From Onchocerca volvulus (Eukaryota; Nematoda; Chromadorea; Rhabditida; Onchocercidae), in the NCBI GenBank assembly GCA_000499405.2, contig HG738138.1:13393208-13457207 (forward strand): DNA of 64,000 bases, given 5' to 3'. The notes under the pieces were generated by a model. The model searched no databases and was not told the origin of the DNA. It saw only the letters and a program-made list of their open reading frames with translations. Position numbers and translations under genes: made by a program. Shown piece by piece: positions 1-11,130 of the stretch. Position 1 is the stretch's first letter. Each line of letters begins with the position of its first letter.

Positions 1-71
1 CGAATGCTTTGTAAAATCGGTTGTTATCACAACAGTATTATACGCCAAGTGAATGATATGCAAATATTTAC

Positions 72-1097
72 TTTCGAAAGTAGTTGCGGTATTGGAATCT
101 TCTCGGAACAAATATAAGCAACAATTTCCGGTCTGAGATGTGTCGCTTCAAGTCGCAGGCCAATGACAGAATTCGCTTTAGTCTTAAGCACTTTTCGCTG
201 TTTGCTAATTTACTCATTTTATTTTCGCTTAGCTTTTTTATAACTAATATAATTTAATTTATTGCATTTCTACTACCAACGAATGAATATTCATGTAACT
301 TATGAATGAAACAAATCTAGAAAAGTTTTCGATCTATCCGTTCGTTTTTAGATTCTTGGCTATTGGAGGATGAGAATGATCAAAACAAATGACCGCATTA
401 CAGTATCATTTTAATTAATAACATGTCAGCAAATGACAATTGCTATTATTTTCTCTTATTAGCCCGTCATTATGCAAAATTTGCCGCTCTCTGTTCAAAA
501 AATTTAAATATGTCCTCAAAATGCTAAGAAATTCCATCTTTGATGTTAAAATCATCGTTTGTTGCTGCGTTGTCCCTTCCGACATTTCCACAGATTTCTT
601 GTTCATGTAGTTGCAAGTAGTTGAAGAGTAATAACATAAAAGCGCATACCGCTAGAAATAGGCCAGTGGAAGTGGCAACATAAATCCGTTTGCGATAGAT
701 TTTCCAGACTTGTTTGATTCCTTCAAAATTTATTGAACTTTCTGTTTCATCGGATAATAAATTCAGATTTTTACTGAAAGTACAGAGAAAAAAGATAGTT
801 TAAATGTGGGAATTTTTTAAATTTTAACTCTTCCCGAACCATTCATTTCTTCTCGTTGAATGAATTTATTTACTTTTTACGAATGAAAATTCAAGTATCT
901 TGTATTACGATCATCATGCTGTCTGAATGGATGTGCACCGTGTGAGGACGGAAGCTAAGCAGATTCTATGGATTCCGATGAAGCCTTCGTTTTCAGACTT
1001 CGGTAATCACTGTTTATGCCATCAGCCGCCTCTAATATTGCAACAAACGGTTCGGAAGCGCAAAAGAACAAAGGCAAACGATATTCAATTAGTTCAT
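72..1097 (-). CDS. Candidate multi-exon membrane protein, unrecognised, cut by left edge
   Basis: Three open stretches on the minus strand look like exons. The first (1097-955) follows a CAG acceptor and encodes 46 residues before a stop. The second (about 773-519) follows a TTTCAG acceptor. It has a basic stretch (YRKR), then a hydrophobic segment of about 22 residues with a Cys-containing region after it, which suggests a type II membrane topology. The third (197-72) is 42 codons flanked by AG and GTAAAT and is phase 0 at both ends. The joins between the first two exons could not be solved, so they may belong to different genes. The family is not recognised and the C-terminus would lie left of the window. 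Confidence 0.35.
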
Positions 1098-2572
1098 CTG
1101 ACATATGACAAGTAAGAAATTAATGCAGAAAAAAAGTGATATGAGGTCAATAATACGCTGCATATTCCGCTGATTGCGCAAGAGCTTTTTGCATAACTCA
1201 GAATCGTCTATTTCAATAATTCTTTGTGATATAAGTAATTAGATTTTTCCGAATAATTCTATCAAATGAGCGCGGTCAATCTATTGTTAGACTCGATCTA
1301 CAGAAAAATATAAACCTATCATTTGATAATATTTCAAGATTTTTTCAATTTCAGATAACCAATACAAATTTTAAATGTGCAGAATTAAACTCACATTGAG
1401 GTGACCAGTAATTTTTTGCACCAATTCATTGATGACATAGACATCGGTGAAAGCCTTCATATTCATTACTTGTACTCATTATTATTCATTAGATTGCTAA
1501 CTAATTGTTACTAGTCATTACAATATTTGTTACACTGGACAAACCAACAAATTGTATTTCGACCACTTCGTTCCATATATTCAACTCGCCATTTGAGTAT
1601 CGTAAGCTTCTGTTCCATGATCCTGACAGTTTGCATAACGTCCCTGTCATGAAGGCAGCACTAATATGGCTACTGGGAGGAGTAGAGAAGTTCAGGTGAT
1701 GAGTGGTATGAGAGTGAGCGGTTTATTGGGAGAATTAATTGTTAGTTTGGTTATAATTCAGGGCGAGAGTCTTTCTGGATGATTGGTTATCAAGTGAAAA
1801 GAACTATGTTGCTAGATAAGTATTGGTCGATACCAGAAGATTCAAAGGATAAGTGTTAAACATATGATGCTCACGTTCAAGGTATATTAACATGTTTGCA
1901 ATATTGAAGACATATTTGACTGTGGTAGTTGTCGAGGAGCGTATAAGAATGATCTAGAATTTTTCAATATTAGTCGTTAGATTGATTCAAATTTCATCCA
2001 TCTATTGTAATTTTATATTGTGGCTTTATATCTTTGAAGATATCATTCGGAAATTAGATGCTATATGTATATTTTCTGTATTCAGGTACCACTGATTCGA
2101 ACTGTTGAGATAGATTTTTGCTAAGGAGAAGTTACATCTCAAATTGGTACATGTTGAAATTTCATTTGTGGTCACGTCGCTTCGTTACAGGAGTTTCTGC
2201 GGTACCTTCCTCAATCAGCCTACATTATATCCGATTCCTGAATGCTTTTATTCGAACAGGTTTAGGAACAGTAAGCTAATTTTTCAGCCTTGTTTTCCCA
2301 TTTTTACGTATGTTTTTTAACTTTCATAAGTTTTCCATAAGAGCTGCAAAGAAATGGAAAGCAATCTAATTAATATTTATATTTTTGAACGGTCAAAATC
2401 AGTTTAAACTCACTTCTTCTGATTTTAATCAATACCAGTATCATCTTCAAGTAATAGCGGTGTTTTCCTCATTCAGCTCACATTATATCTGATTCTTAAA
2501 TGCTTTCATTCGGGCAGTGCTTTCATTTAATATTATCTTGAAGTGATCAATAATGATAACAATATATTCTAG
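1098..2572. other. Upstream region of the DHHC gene; no settled exon
   Basis: No gene is firmly supported here. A short open stretch from an ATG at 1648 to a possible donor at about 1695, joined in phase to one starting at 1762, could encode the N-terminus of the downstream palmitoyltransferase, but similarity is too weak to assert. A roughly 55-bp segment at 2206-2260 recurs in diverged form at 2460-2517. Both copies end in a CAG acceptor-like sequence, so a duplicated small exon or intron end is possible. Confidence 0.3.
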
Positions 2573-4819
2573 GGTTTATATTGTCTTGTTCATTTTTTAT
2601 TGGTAATTATTGTTGGATGCGAATATCTTATCCTATTCCCATATGAGCAACAAGTACGACCATCATTTCTTATTCCTCTATATTATACTATCGGAGCATA
2701 CTTAATTGTTTGCATTCTATTTCATTATCAGAAAGCGTGCTCAGTGGATCCTGGACGACCAGAATTTGTAAGTCGTTTCCAAAACAAACTTTGCAAGTAT
2801 TCCTAATACTTCTTATTCTTTTTTTTATCAGCAGTTATGATATTTACAGTCTGATGAGGAGCCGTTGTGCATCTCTTGTGGCTACCACAAACCGGAAGGG
2901 GCACACCATTGTTCACTTTGTGGTCGTTGTGTGTTATATATGGACCATCATTGTGTATGGATCAATCAGTGTGTGGGCCTCAATAATCATCGCTATTTCT
3001 TGCAATTCGTTATCTATGTGTGGTTTTCGCAGTGCTTCATACTCACTGCCAATTATACGGCCTTCTGGGAACACTTCTATTCTGTTAATGTTTGTTTCTA
3101 CATATTCTATGTATTTATACGTTTTCCTTTTATTTATATTTAGAGGAAATAATTTTGAAGAAATCATTAGTAGAATATAGCAAAGTGAGGATGTAGACGC
3201 ATCGTTGATGATTGCAGCACACATTATTGCTGCTCACTCCTGTCATTATTGCGGACTTTTTTCAGTTGCTGAAAAAGGTTTGCATCGATGAAGTAACTCC
3301 AGTCTTCTATGTTAGAGACAGTCCATTTCTAAACAGATTAAGGGTTTCCTATTCAGATTAATATATTATCTTGGAAAGATACTCTATGTGTGATGTTAAT
3401 GTTGAAATACATTTAATTATACTGTATCTCTCATTATTTATGTGGAGCAAGTTTTCTTTGTTCCAAAAAATTTCAACGTCATTAAACGTCATCCTCATTA
3501 ACTTGTATCTTTGTTAGCGTCTTGAACAGCGATGAAATCTGACGTTTAACGTCGAGACGTTTTGGAAGAAGTAAATTTACTACTTGTATCTGGTAACTGT
3601 TTTAAGCAAGTACTGGACTTTGCAGCGCTTATCAGCGATACCATATTGTGCTCAACATTTATCATTGGCACCTTGGCGTGGCTTACTTTGTTCACTGATG
3701 CCAAATCTTCTGAGCAGTTATATTTGTTTTGTTTATGGACTCGCAGCGCTTTTATTCATCATTCTTGGAATGTTCGTAGCATGGAACATGTATTTAATCT
3801 CAATTGGCGAAACTTTCGTCGATTATTTGGCTGGTTTTCATTCCTTTAATTCCATTTTTTGAGACAAATTTCATTTTAGGTTTAATCGGTGTGTGAATTT
3901 ATTGATTTCAGTTGGCAATTTCAGGTCAGCATTTGAGCATAAAATGGAAATAACTTTGCCGCTGTGGGAATTAGTTCTCCGATATTTGCATTTAAAAATT
4001 TTTCCCTAAACTGAATCGGCTGTGCAACGTTGTTTGGTTATTCGCATATAACCTACGTACATCGTCTTGCTTACCAAAAATTATCTTCAAGCTATATTTA
4101 GTCGCTAACGTTATAAAGTTAATTCAAGTTCACCCACTATCTCCTTGGCTTACTTAGACTTATAAAACGTATAATCTTCCATACTTAGGCCCTATTATCA
4201 ATTAATCTTATATCATGATTATTTAACTAAGATTAGAAAAGACATTTTCTTTCATTTATATTTAAAAAAACAAGAAAGGTTGTGGATTGCAGTGAATGCA
4301 AACGATGAAAAGACTAAAAATTCTCAAAAATCCTTTAAAGCTAGGTCGGGTATGCTTTTGTGTACGTTTCAAGTTTGAAATGTATTGTTATTCCTTTACT
4401 AATCGGTTGAACATCAGACATGGATGGAATACTCAAGGCAAGAAAGATAAGACCATGAGTTATGAACTGTTGCGTTCCAGTTTATGCATTATGAGCAGTT
4501 AGGATTTCTTACTAAATGATCGATATGCTTTGTTTCCATGTGAACCTTCAAAAAACTTGCATGTTTCCTAGTCGTTTCTTTAAACTCTGTCGTTTTCGTT
4601 CATTTTGAATTCTTAACTATTTAGCAACATCGTGATTACCGGCGGAAACTGCACAGATGGCGTCCACCAACCGATCTCGGATTCGTGGAGAACTGGCGTT
4701 GTTTCTTGGGATTGAAACAGGGCCGGACCTTCCTACGTCACATTCTGTTGCCATCCTCTCATTATCCCATTGACAGACGTCTCATATGTAAAAATGATGT
4801 TCTGTCTTTCGTCGTATGA
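2573..4819 (+). CDS. DHHC palmitoyltransferase, ZDHHC16-like
   Basis: This is an S-acyltransferase that would attach palmitate to cysteines of target proteins at ER/Golgi membranes. Confident exons are 2573-2767 (two hydrophobic helices), 2850 to about 3083 (the cysteine-rich domain), 3626 to about 3830 (two more helices, then ISIGETF) and 4625-4819 (C-terminus to the TGA). The cysteine-rich domain runs CISCGYHKPEGAHHCSLC, then the catalytic DHHC, then NHRYF. The last exon carries ENWRCFLGL and LLPSSHYP, which match the C-terminal signature of ZDHHC16 rather than other DHHC enzymes. The usual Pro after DHHC is Val here. The 5' exons and the junction between the third and fourth exons are not resolved. 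It converges on the minus-strand lectin gene that ends at 5296. Confidence 0.8.
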
Positions 4820-5295
4820 ATCAATCGTTAGTTTCTGATTTCGTTCGCTGTTTTATGATGTTATTACTTTGTCTTTCAAAAATTTTCCGTTTATCACAGT
4901 AGTATCCATTGGTTATGGTTTATTCCACCGTTAGCTCCCTTAATTTTGTTTCAGCTATAGAACTGGTATGTTTTTTCGTGCTGACTATTGACTGATGTTA
5001 TATGGAAACAGTTTTTGATCCTTTTGGTCCACAGTTTTACATCATGATGATTCTCTCTGCTTGAGTACTATAAAAGATTTAATCCAGCGATAAATGGTCA
5101 TTTCTGAGATTACAAGATAATTATTGAAGAATGATGGAAGGCTTGAGAAAGGACGACATAATGTTAAGATATTATAGTTTGCACGTTTAGATGGTTATGC
5201 ATCTGACAGATAATGGTGGCTGCTTTAAATAAAGAATAAAAAAAGAACTGATAAATATTTTATATAAGGGAGGCACTAAATGGATAATTTCACGA

Positions 5296-8200
5296 CTAAT
5301 TTCTGTTAATTATTGACATTTCATTTCTGTTCCAGAATTCGTCAAGGCTAATCGCCGATGTATGGTCCAGAACAGACACACGTGGACGCTCAAACAGTTC
5401 ACCGCGACGTATTTTCAGTAGTGCTTCTTCCCTCATTGTACTGCCCATTGTACTTTCCCGTCCGCTGAACGATAGATTTTGTTTGCTTCGACTGAGTACC
5501 GAAAGGCGCTCCTCACTCGCTTGACGGGCATTAGAACGTGGTTCGATCGTCAGAACTGTTGGTTCAATTCGTTCCAGGTACAACTGCCGTACTGAGTGCG
5601 AATTTTGACTCGGAATATTTTGTACTATTGCTTGTCTGTAATTATGTTCAGTTATGACTTCCGATTTGATTCTTTTTATTAGATTTTGCTAGTACTCATG
5701 TGAGTTGTTACCAGAAGTTTGTATTCAATTTTGCTTGTTTCCATTCTTGTCCTGCTGTATTGTTTATTTTCATTGTAAAGAGACTGCTGTATTGTTTATT
5801 TTCATTGTAAAGAGAAAGAAAAAAATTTTTTTTCACTATGCTAGCAGTAATTGTTCATTTTGAGTTTGGGACATGAGAATATAACCTGATTATTCATAAC
5901 AAGAAAGAAAATACTCTTCCAATGATTTTCCGTCAACTAACCTTGATGAACCTCCTTCCAGTACTAAATTGCAAGGGTTTTTTGTTGCTGTAATCAGTGC
6001 ATCACTCTTAGCGCCATCACTGTTTATAGCAACATTACCAGTTTTCTGGATTTCGGAACTTCCGATATGTGGTATTACAGTAGATGTAGCAGTTCGCTGC
6101 ATATCGATTCCCGTAACTAAGCGCTGGTTTATATCAGAACTCCCAATACGCGACAGCGCATGTTGCTTTCTGCACTTCCGGTAACATAAATAAAATAAGA
6201 TAAGCATCAGCAGAACAAGTAGGATTATAAACAACCAAATAGTGAAACTGATGGAAGACTTCGCAAGGCCACTAAGCATTATTTCTTGTGCAAGATACGG
6301 TATCGTGGTGCCATCTGAAAGTATTTCTTTAGAATCAGTTCTTCGCTTTATTGTTTATTGTTGGACATTGCCGAGGTCAAATGTTACCTTGGCGGCGCTT
6401 GCATATATATTCATGGCGATTTCTGCAATCATCCACAGCCAAGATGTCTCCCTCTCTGTTACGCCAATCTACATAGACGCACTTTTGACCAGAAGAACCT
6501 CCTGTGAGTTTCGGCAAACTGAAACTATCAGATTTCATTTCAAATGTTTTTATCCTGTTATTTAAGAGCAAAATGCTCATCATGGTTAACAGTTTTGGAA
6601 TAATTTCAAATATCCGGTACTTTATGATACATTAGCACTGAATATTTTGCGTAAGTTGCTTGACTTTTGTGCAATATTTTACTGCTGTTTATAATATGTA
6701 CAGCTGTCTCTGATAAATGCAATTTGACTAAATTCCTCGTTAATGTGGTACCAAATATCTATTTGTGTGATAGAATGATCATTACAACTGCCGGTACTAG
6801 AAAAGTACCGGTTATACCGGAGAAAAAATTTTCCGTTTTATTTTCAATGTTGGATAAATTACTATCTACGAACTCTTCTGGCCAAGGTTCGAAGTTTGGA
6901 TCCACGGGCATAAATTTGCCTTCACTACTATAATCCATATAACCAATCCATGGAAGTGTTTTGGTTTTTGCATAGATTGCTGAAATATATTAATTTAGCA
7001 TTGAGGTTCATAAACTTAAGCAAAATTTGTCCCTCTTTTTATCTTCTGATAGAAAAATGGAACGGAACATGCGATCAAAAGTTACCCGCAACAGAAGAAT
7101 ACTCATCGGCAGAGGTTAATGTAAGCAGGTTGCTGCGTTCCAAACTGCATTCTTTCTGTGCTTCTAACCAAGTCAAACCGTGGGTCGGTTTTTTTAATAG
7201 ATAACAGTAACCTACTGAACTGGGAGTCCAGCTCGGCGGACATCCTGGCATATCTGGAAATATTTCACATGGAATATAGCGGATAAATAACTAGTCTTTT
7301 CGACTGCATGAATTTGCACCATACTAAGTATTCCTAATACCTTACACAATACAACTATTCTGCGTAATCTACTTTTGCCTCTATGGATTCATTCACAAAT
7401 TTACATAGAAGTTAGCATCTCCAGTATTCTTAAGAGAATTTGAACATTTACAAAGAAGTTATTCGTGATAAAGAGATTGCAAATCATAGGAAACCATTGT
7501 ATATAAGTAACTTGCAATTTTTGAACGATTTTAGTTACTTTTGCTAAATTCAATTCTTCTAGATAATTTTTCTGGCACAATTTAGCAATAATCATGTAAG
7601 TTATAAACAAAAATGTAATCTTACGCAGTAAACGTCCCATAGAGATGCTGTAATTGAACCTCAGGGACCAGAACTGGTCACATTTAAAAAGGAAAATACC
7701 AAATTCGGTGAAGGACATGTTGATGCCTCTTCCTTGGAATGCTTCATCGCTGTGAAAATACACATAAAGTGAACTGGTAGTACTGATAATCACATCCGGA
7801 TGCATTTCACCACACCAACGCACGATTTCTGCTGCTTTGGACGTATTGCCTGCAAAAAGCAATGGACACTTGAGAAGGCCACATGCTTTCTTTACTTGCC
7901 TTTTTCTTTTGGTTTTTGAAACATTATGATTCTAACCAAAAAAGACTTGCCGTCGTGAATGGAGCAATAATCGTCACATTCCGAGAACAAAGCATCATCA
8001 ATACTGGAATCATGAACAGTTAGCATTATTCTTTTCCAGCTACTGCTACCCGCCAATATCCAACTGCATCGCATATTATTTGCATATCGACCGGTTTCAT
8101 ATCCAATCGTGTGAAAATAGACTGGCGGAGTATTGGATTTTGCTTGCAGTATTATCGGCTCTGCTACAGTACCATCAACATTAGGAAAATGGAACTTGAA

Positions 8201-8700
8201 AAAATATATGCAAAAAATGGAAGTAAAGTCATTCGAAAGACCGAGTTTGGCGATCCGCAAGCGATTCTAGCGCTTCAAAGAATAGGAATTGAATTAGAGA
8301 ATAACTGGGACTGCAAGAACTCAAACCCTATGATAATATCATTAAGCAGTAAGCTTTCATTCATGAAGCTTGCTTTAGTTTCAAGCATTATTATTTACCC
8401 TTATATATCATTTTATCAGTTTGATTTTCAAAAAGGATTGAAAACAAAGCGAAATTTTAATTTAAAAAAGGCGAAATAAAAAACAAGCATTACCAGGGCA
8501 AGTCTGTGCATACACGACCAATGTGTCGTCAAAATTCCGTACAACAGTATGAAATATCATATTAAGAATAAGGCAATTCTTTCCAAAGCAAAGAAACCGT
8601 AACGGTAATTTGGAATAGTGAAGAAGAAGTAGCAATGAAAAATGTTGGATATATTCAATTAGCCTGCTAATGAATAAGATCAACAAGCCTACCATACACA
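5296..8700 (-). CDS. CUB and C-type lectin domain type I membrane protein
   Basis: This is a cell-surface, probably glycan-binding protein. Exons in transcript order are: a weakly defined N-terminal exon ending at 8494; 8163-7951 and 7849-7700 (CUB domain); 7253-7086, 6979 to about 6874 and about 6554-6388 (C-type lectin domain); 6314-5942 (transmembrane segment and start of the tail); 5635-5296 (cytoplasmic tail and TAA). Phases agree at nearly every junction. CUB landmarks are CSWIL, ECDDYCSIHDG and YVYFHSDEAF. Lectin landmarks are CPPSW, LTWLEAQKECS, WIGYMD, CVYVDWRN and HEYICKRR. About 24 hydrophobic residues are followed by the basic CYRKCRK and a Ser/Arg-rich tail of about 215 residues. 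The intron 7950-7850 starts with GC rather than GT. The donor near 6873 (GTTCGT) is weak and the true start codon is not identified. Confidence 0.78.
5752..5815. repeat. Perfect 32-bp tandem duplication
   Basis: A unit beginning CTGCTGTATTGTTTATTTTC occurs twice head to tail, at 5752-5783 and 5784-5815. It lies in the last intron of the minus-strand CUB/lectin gene and has no visible function. Confidence 0.85.
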
Positions 8701-11098
8701 TAGTAATCAGTAGTGAGAAGTGGAGCAGCCTGGTGACAATCTGAATAATTGCAATTATATTAGGAAAGAAAAATTCTCACGTTTCAGCTGCACCAAATCT
8801 TTATTACGAGTGAACTGAAGACATTGTATAAGCAAATTCGGGGTAATAAGGTGGTCGAGGATGGTTGTAATGATGGCCAGATATTACGAACAGCCCAGCC
8901 CAGGCAATCATTTTATACTAGTCAAGCTTTTTAATCCTTTTAAAAATGCGTCCTTTTGCATCCATAGCAACCATAGCGACAGTTTATGAGTCAATCGAAG
9001 GCAATTATGGAGCATCGACATAAGCGCCTCAGCATTTCGTCACAACGAAATTTGGAGATACCAGCAATCTCCTCCCTTATTTGCACTCTGAAAAGTAAGT
9101 CTTGCCAAAATTCCGTATGCGCAAAATAGATTACAGTCAAATGACCGTATCATCTCCTTCTTCTTCCTATGTGTAAAACAACTCCGCATGGAACTCCTTT
9201 CAATAATTCATAATTTCTTGTGGAACTTTATCAGCAGATAATCAAAATGAACAACATGTGTTTAACGATTCTTCATTTGCATGATATTCAGAAATCTGAT
9301 ACCGAAGCTGTTGGAGACTCGTCTTCATTCGCCCCAACCTACTCTTCCCGTTCAAGCTTTGTCAGTAATCAGAGGTATTGTTGCATTATTGAAAAAGTAC
9401 ATCAGTGCAAATATTGCACTACCTTAAAATGCATCTATTGGGCATTTGCATCTGTGTTATGACCCTTTGAAATGTAAACAAGCATATGCAATATTGTGAA
9501 TATCAAAATACTGTACGGGACAGCAAAAATTAACTGATTTGTTGAACTTCATCTTATTATCCGAATTTAGCGCTGATTAACAATGCATCTCTAATATGAC
9601 GGATCATATTCGGATTCCAAAGAAGTCATAAATGCTAACCAGTACTGTTTCAAATGAAGCACACGATTCTTACAAAATGCAAATTTGAAATCTGTTCTAT
9701 GGCTCTGTGGAATATTGATGGAAGACTCATTTTTTTGTCCAGTGGGACCTATTTCAAGATACATTGAGATTGATGTCCCTATGATCTTTCTCTCTTATCC
9801 TTTCTGGTAAAATGTAGTCTGGAAAAAAGGCGAGAAAGAACAGAGAAAGAAAACCAATAAAGAAGATTAAATCAATACAGATATTGTTTAAAAATAACTT
9901 TTTTAATATTCTGCATATAATAGAAATAAAATCAGAAGGATATTTCATGAAACGATAACTGAGCAGAATAACAATGCATAGACAATGAAGCTAACGTCTA
10001 TATTCCTAATAGCTCGTTTAACTCAGCAAGATTAAGTAATCCTGCAGCAGCAGCGACCGTAAAACATCGGGGACAAATGCTGGAAACACCGATGAAATCC
10101 ATGGACATTCCCAACCAGAAAAGAAGAATGCGTCGCAAATTCTGCATGAATGATGGGTGGAAAAGATGATGTGACCATTTATCAGTAAATATTAGGGGAA
10201 ATGTGAGCGAAAATGAAAACATTCTGGTTAGACAATCTACAACATACCATACAAGTACGTGTATTTCGACGACAGCATGGCGAGTGCGCTAAATTGACGT
10301 TCATAGAGCAAATCATAGACTATAGTTCATTGGCCGCATGATGATTGCATTTGTCTAAAAAACTATGCATATTTCTCTTCATATTTCTGTTTCAAATACT
10401 TGTCACTGCTTCTGATTCCTGTATCATACAAGATATGCATTCTAAAATGTATCTATACTGCTCTTTCTGACAGGGATATAAATTTTACATTATGTCCTCG
10501 GGTTTGCTGGGCTTCATTCTAGTTGGCTTGTTCAGAAGAGCTGAAGGACTGGGCTAAGTGTTCCCATCTGTGGTGTCAATTCTGACTTCGTCTCGTCTTC
10601 GTTGTCGATTTTATCATTCTAAGCTATTTCGTAGGAGTTCCATTGGATATCGCAACTTCTATTTTTTTGGCAACAATTTTCTTGTTTCCTCGTTATATAC
10701 AGCTTTTAAACATGGCGATTTTCCATTTTTCCCATCGCAAATACCTATGCAAAAAAGCTAAATTTTTTACATTCGATATTTTGGAACAGGATTTTGGTAT
10801 CCTTTATTTTGCTTTTCGTTCAGAATTAAGAGTCATTGAGATATTTTCTTAGTAAATATGCAGTTAACAGTTGGGTTATATCGTACAATTTTCGATTGTT
10901 GTTCCGTTAATCTTCATCGTTTCCAAATGTTTTCCCAATTCTTTCGCTGCTGAAATAAGTATTCCTACCATCGTTAGTCGATATATTTGTCTTTAATAAC
11001 CGCCTATATATGGAACATTTATAGATTCTGCGCGTATATTAATTCGAGCCATTATGCATGTAGCTTATCTCTTCCCTCATTCACTGTAACGTTGCTTC
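8701..11098. other. Region between the lectin gene and nicastrin; no gene supported
   Basis: Several open stretches of up to about 80 codons occur, for example 9220-9462 (+), 9998-10222 (-) and 10558-10852 (+, hydrophobic). None could be joined by splice sites of matching phase or tied to a family. The N-terminal exon of the CUB/lectin gene and the promoter regions of both flanking genes probably lie here. Confidence 0.4.
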
Positions 11099-11100
11099 AG
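11090..11100 (+). promoter_or_regulatory. Candidate trans-splice acceptor upstream of nicastrin
   Basis: A pyrimidine-rich stretch ends in GTTGCTTCAG at 11100, 30 bases before the ATG at 11131. Many nematode genes receive a spliced leader at such a site. This is inference; it could also be the acceptor of a 5' UTR intron. Confidence 0.4.
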
Positions 11101-11130
11101 GGTAGTGCAGTTGATGCAGATGGAGTTGAT

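Noticed and set aside
10558..10852. Hydrophobic plus-strand open frames before nicastrin
   Set aside because: No phase-consistent acceptor or donor, and the hydrophobicity follows from T-rich sequence.
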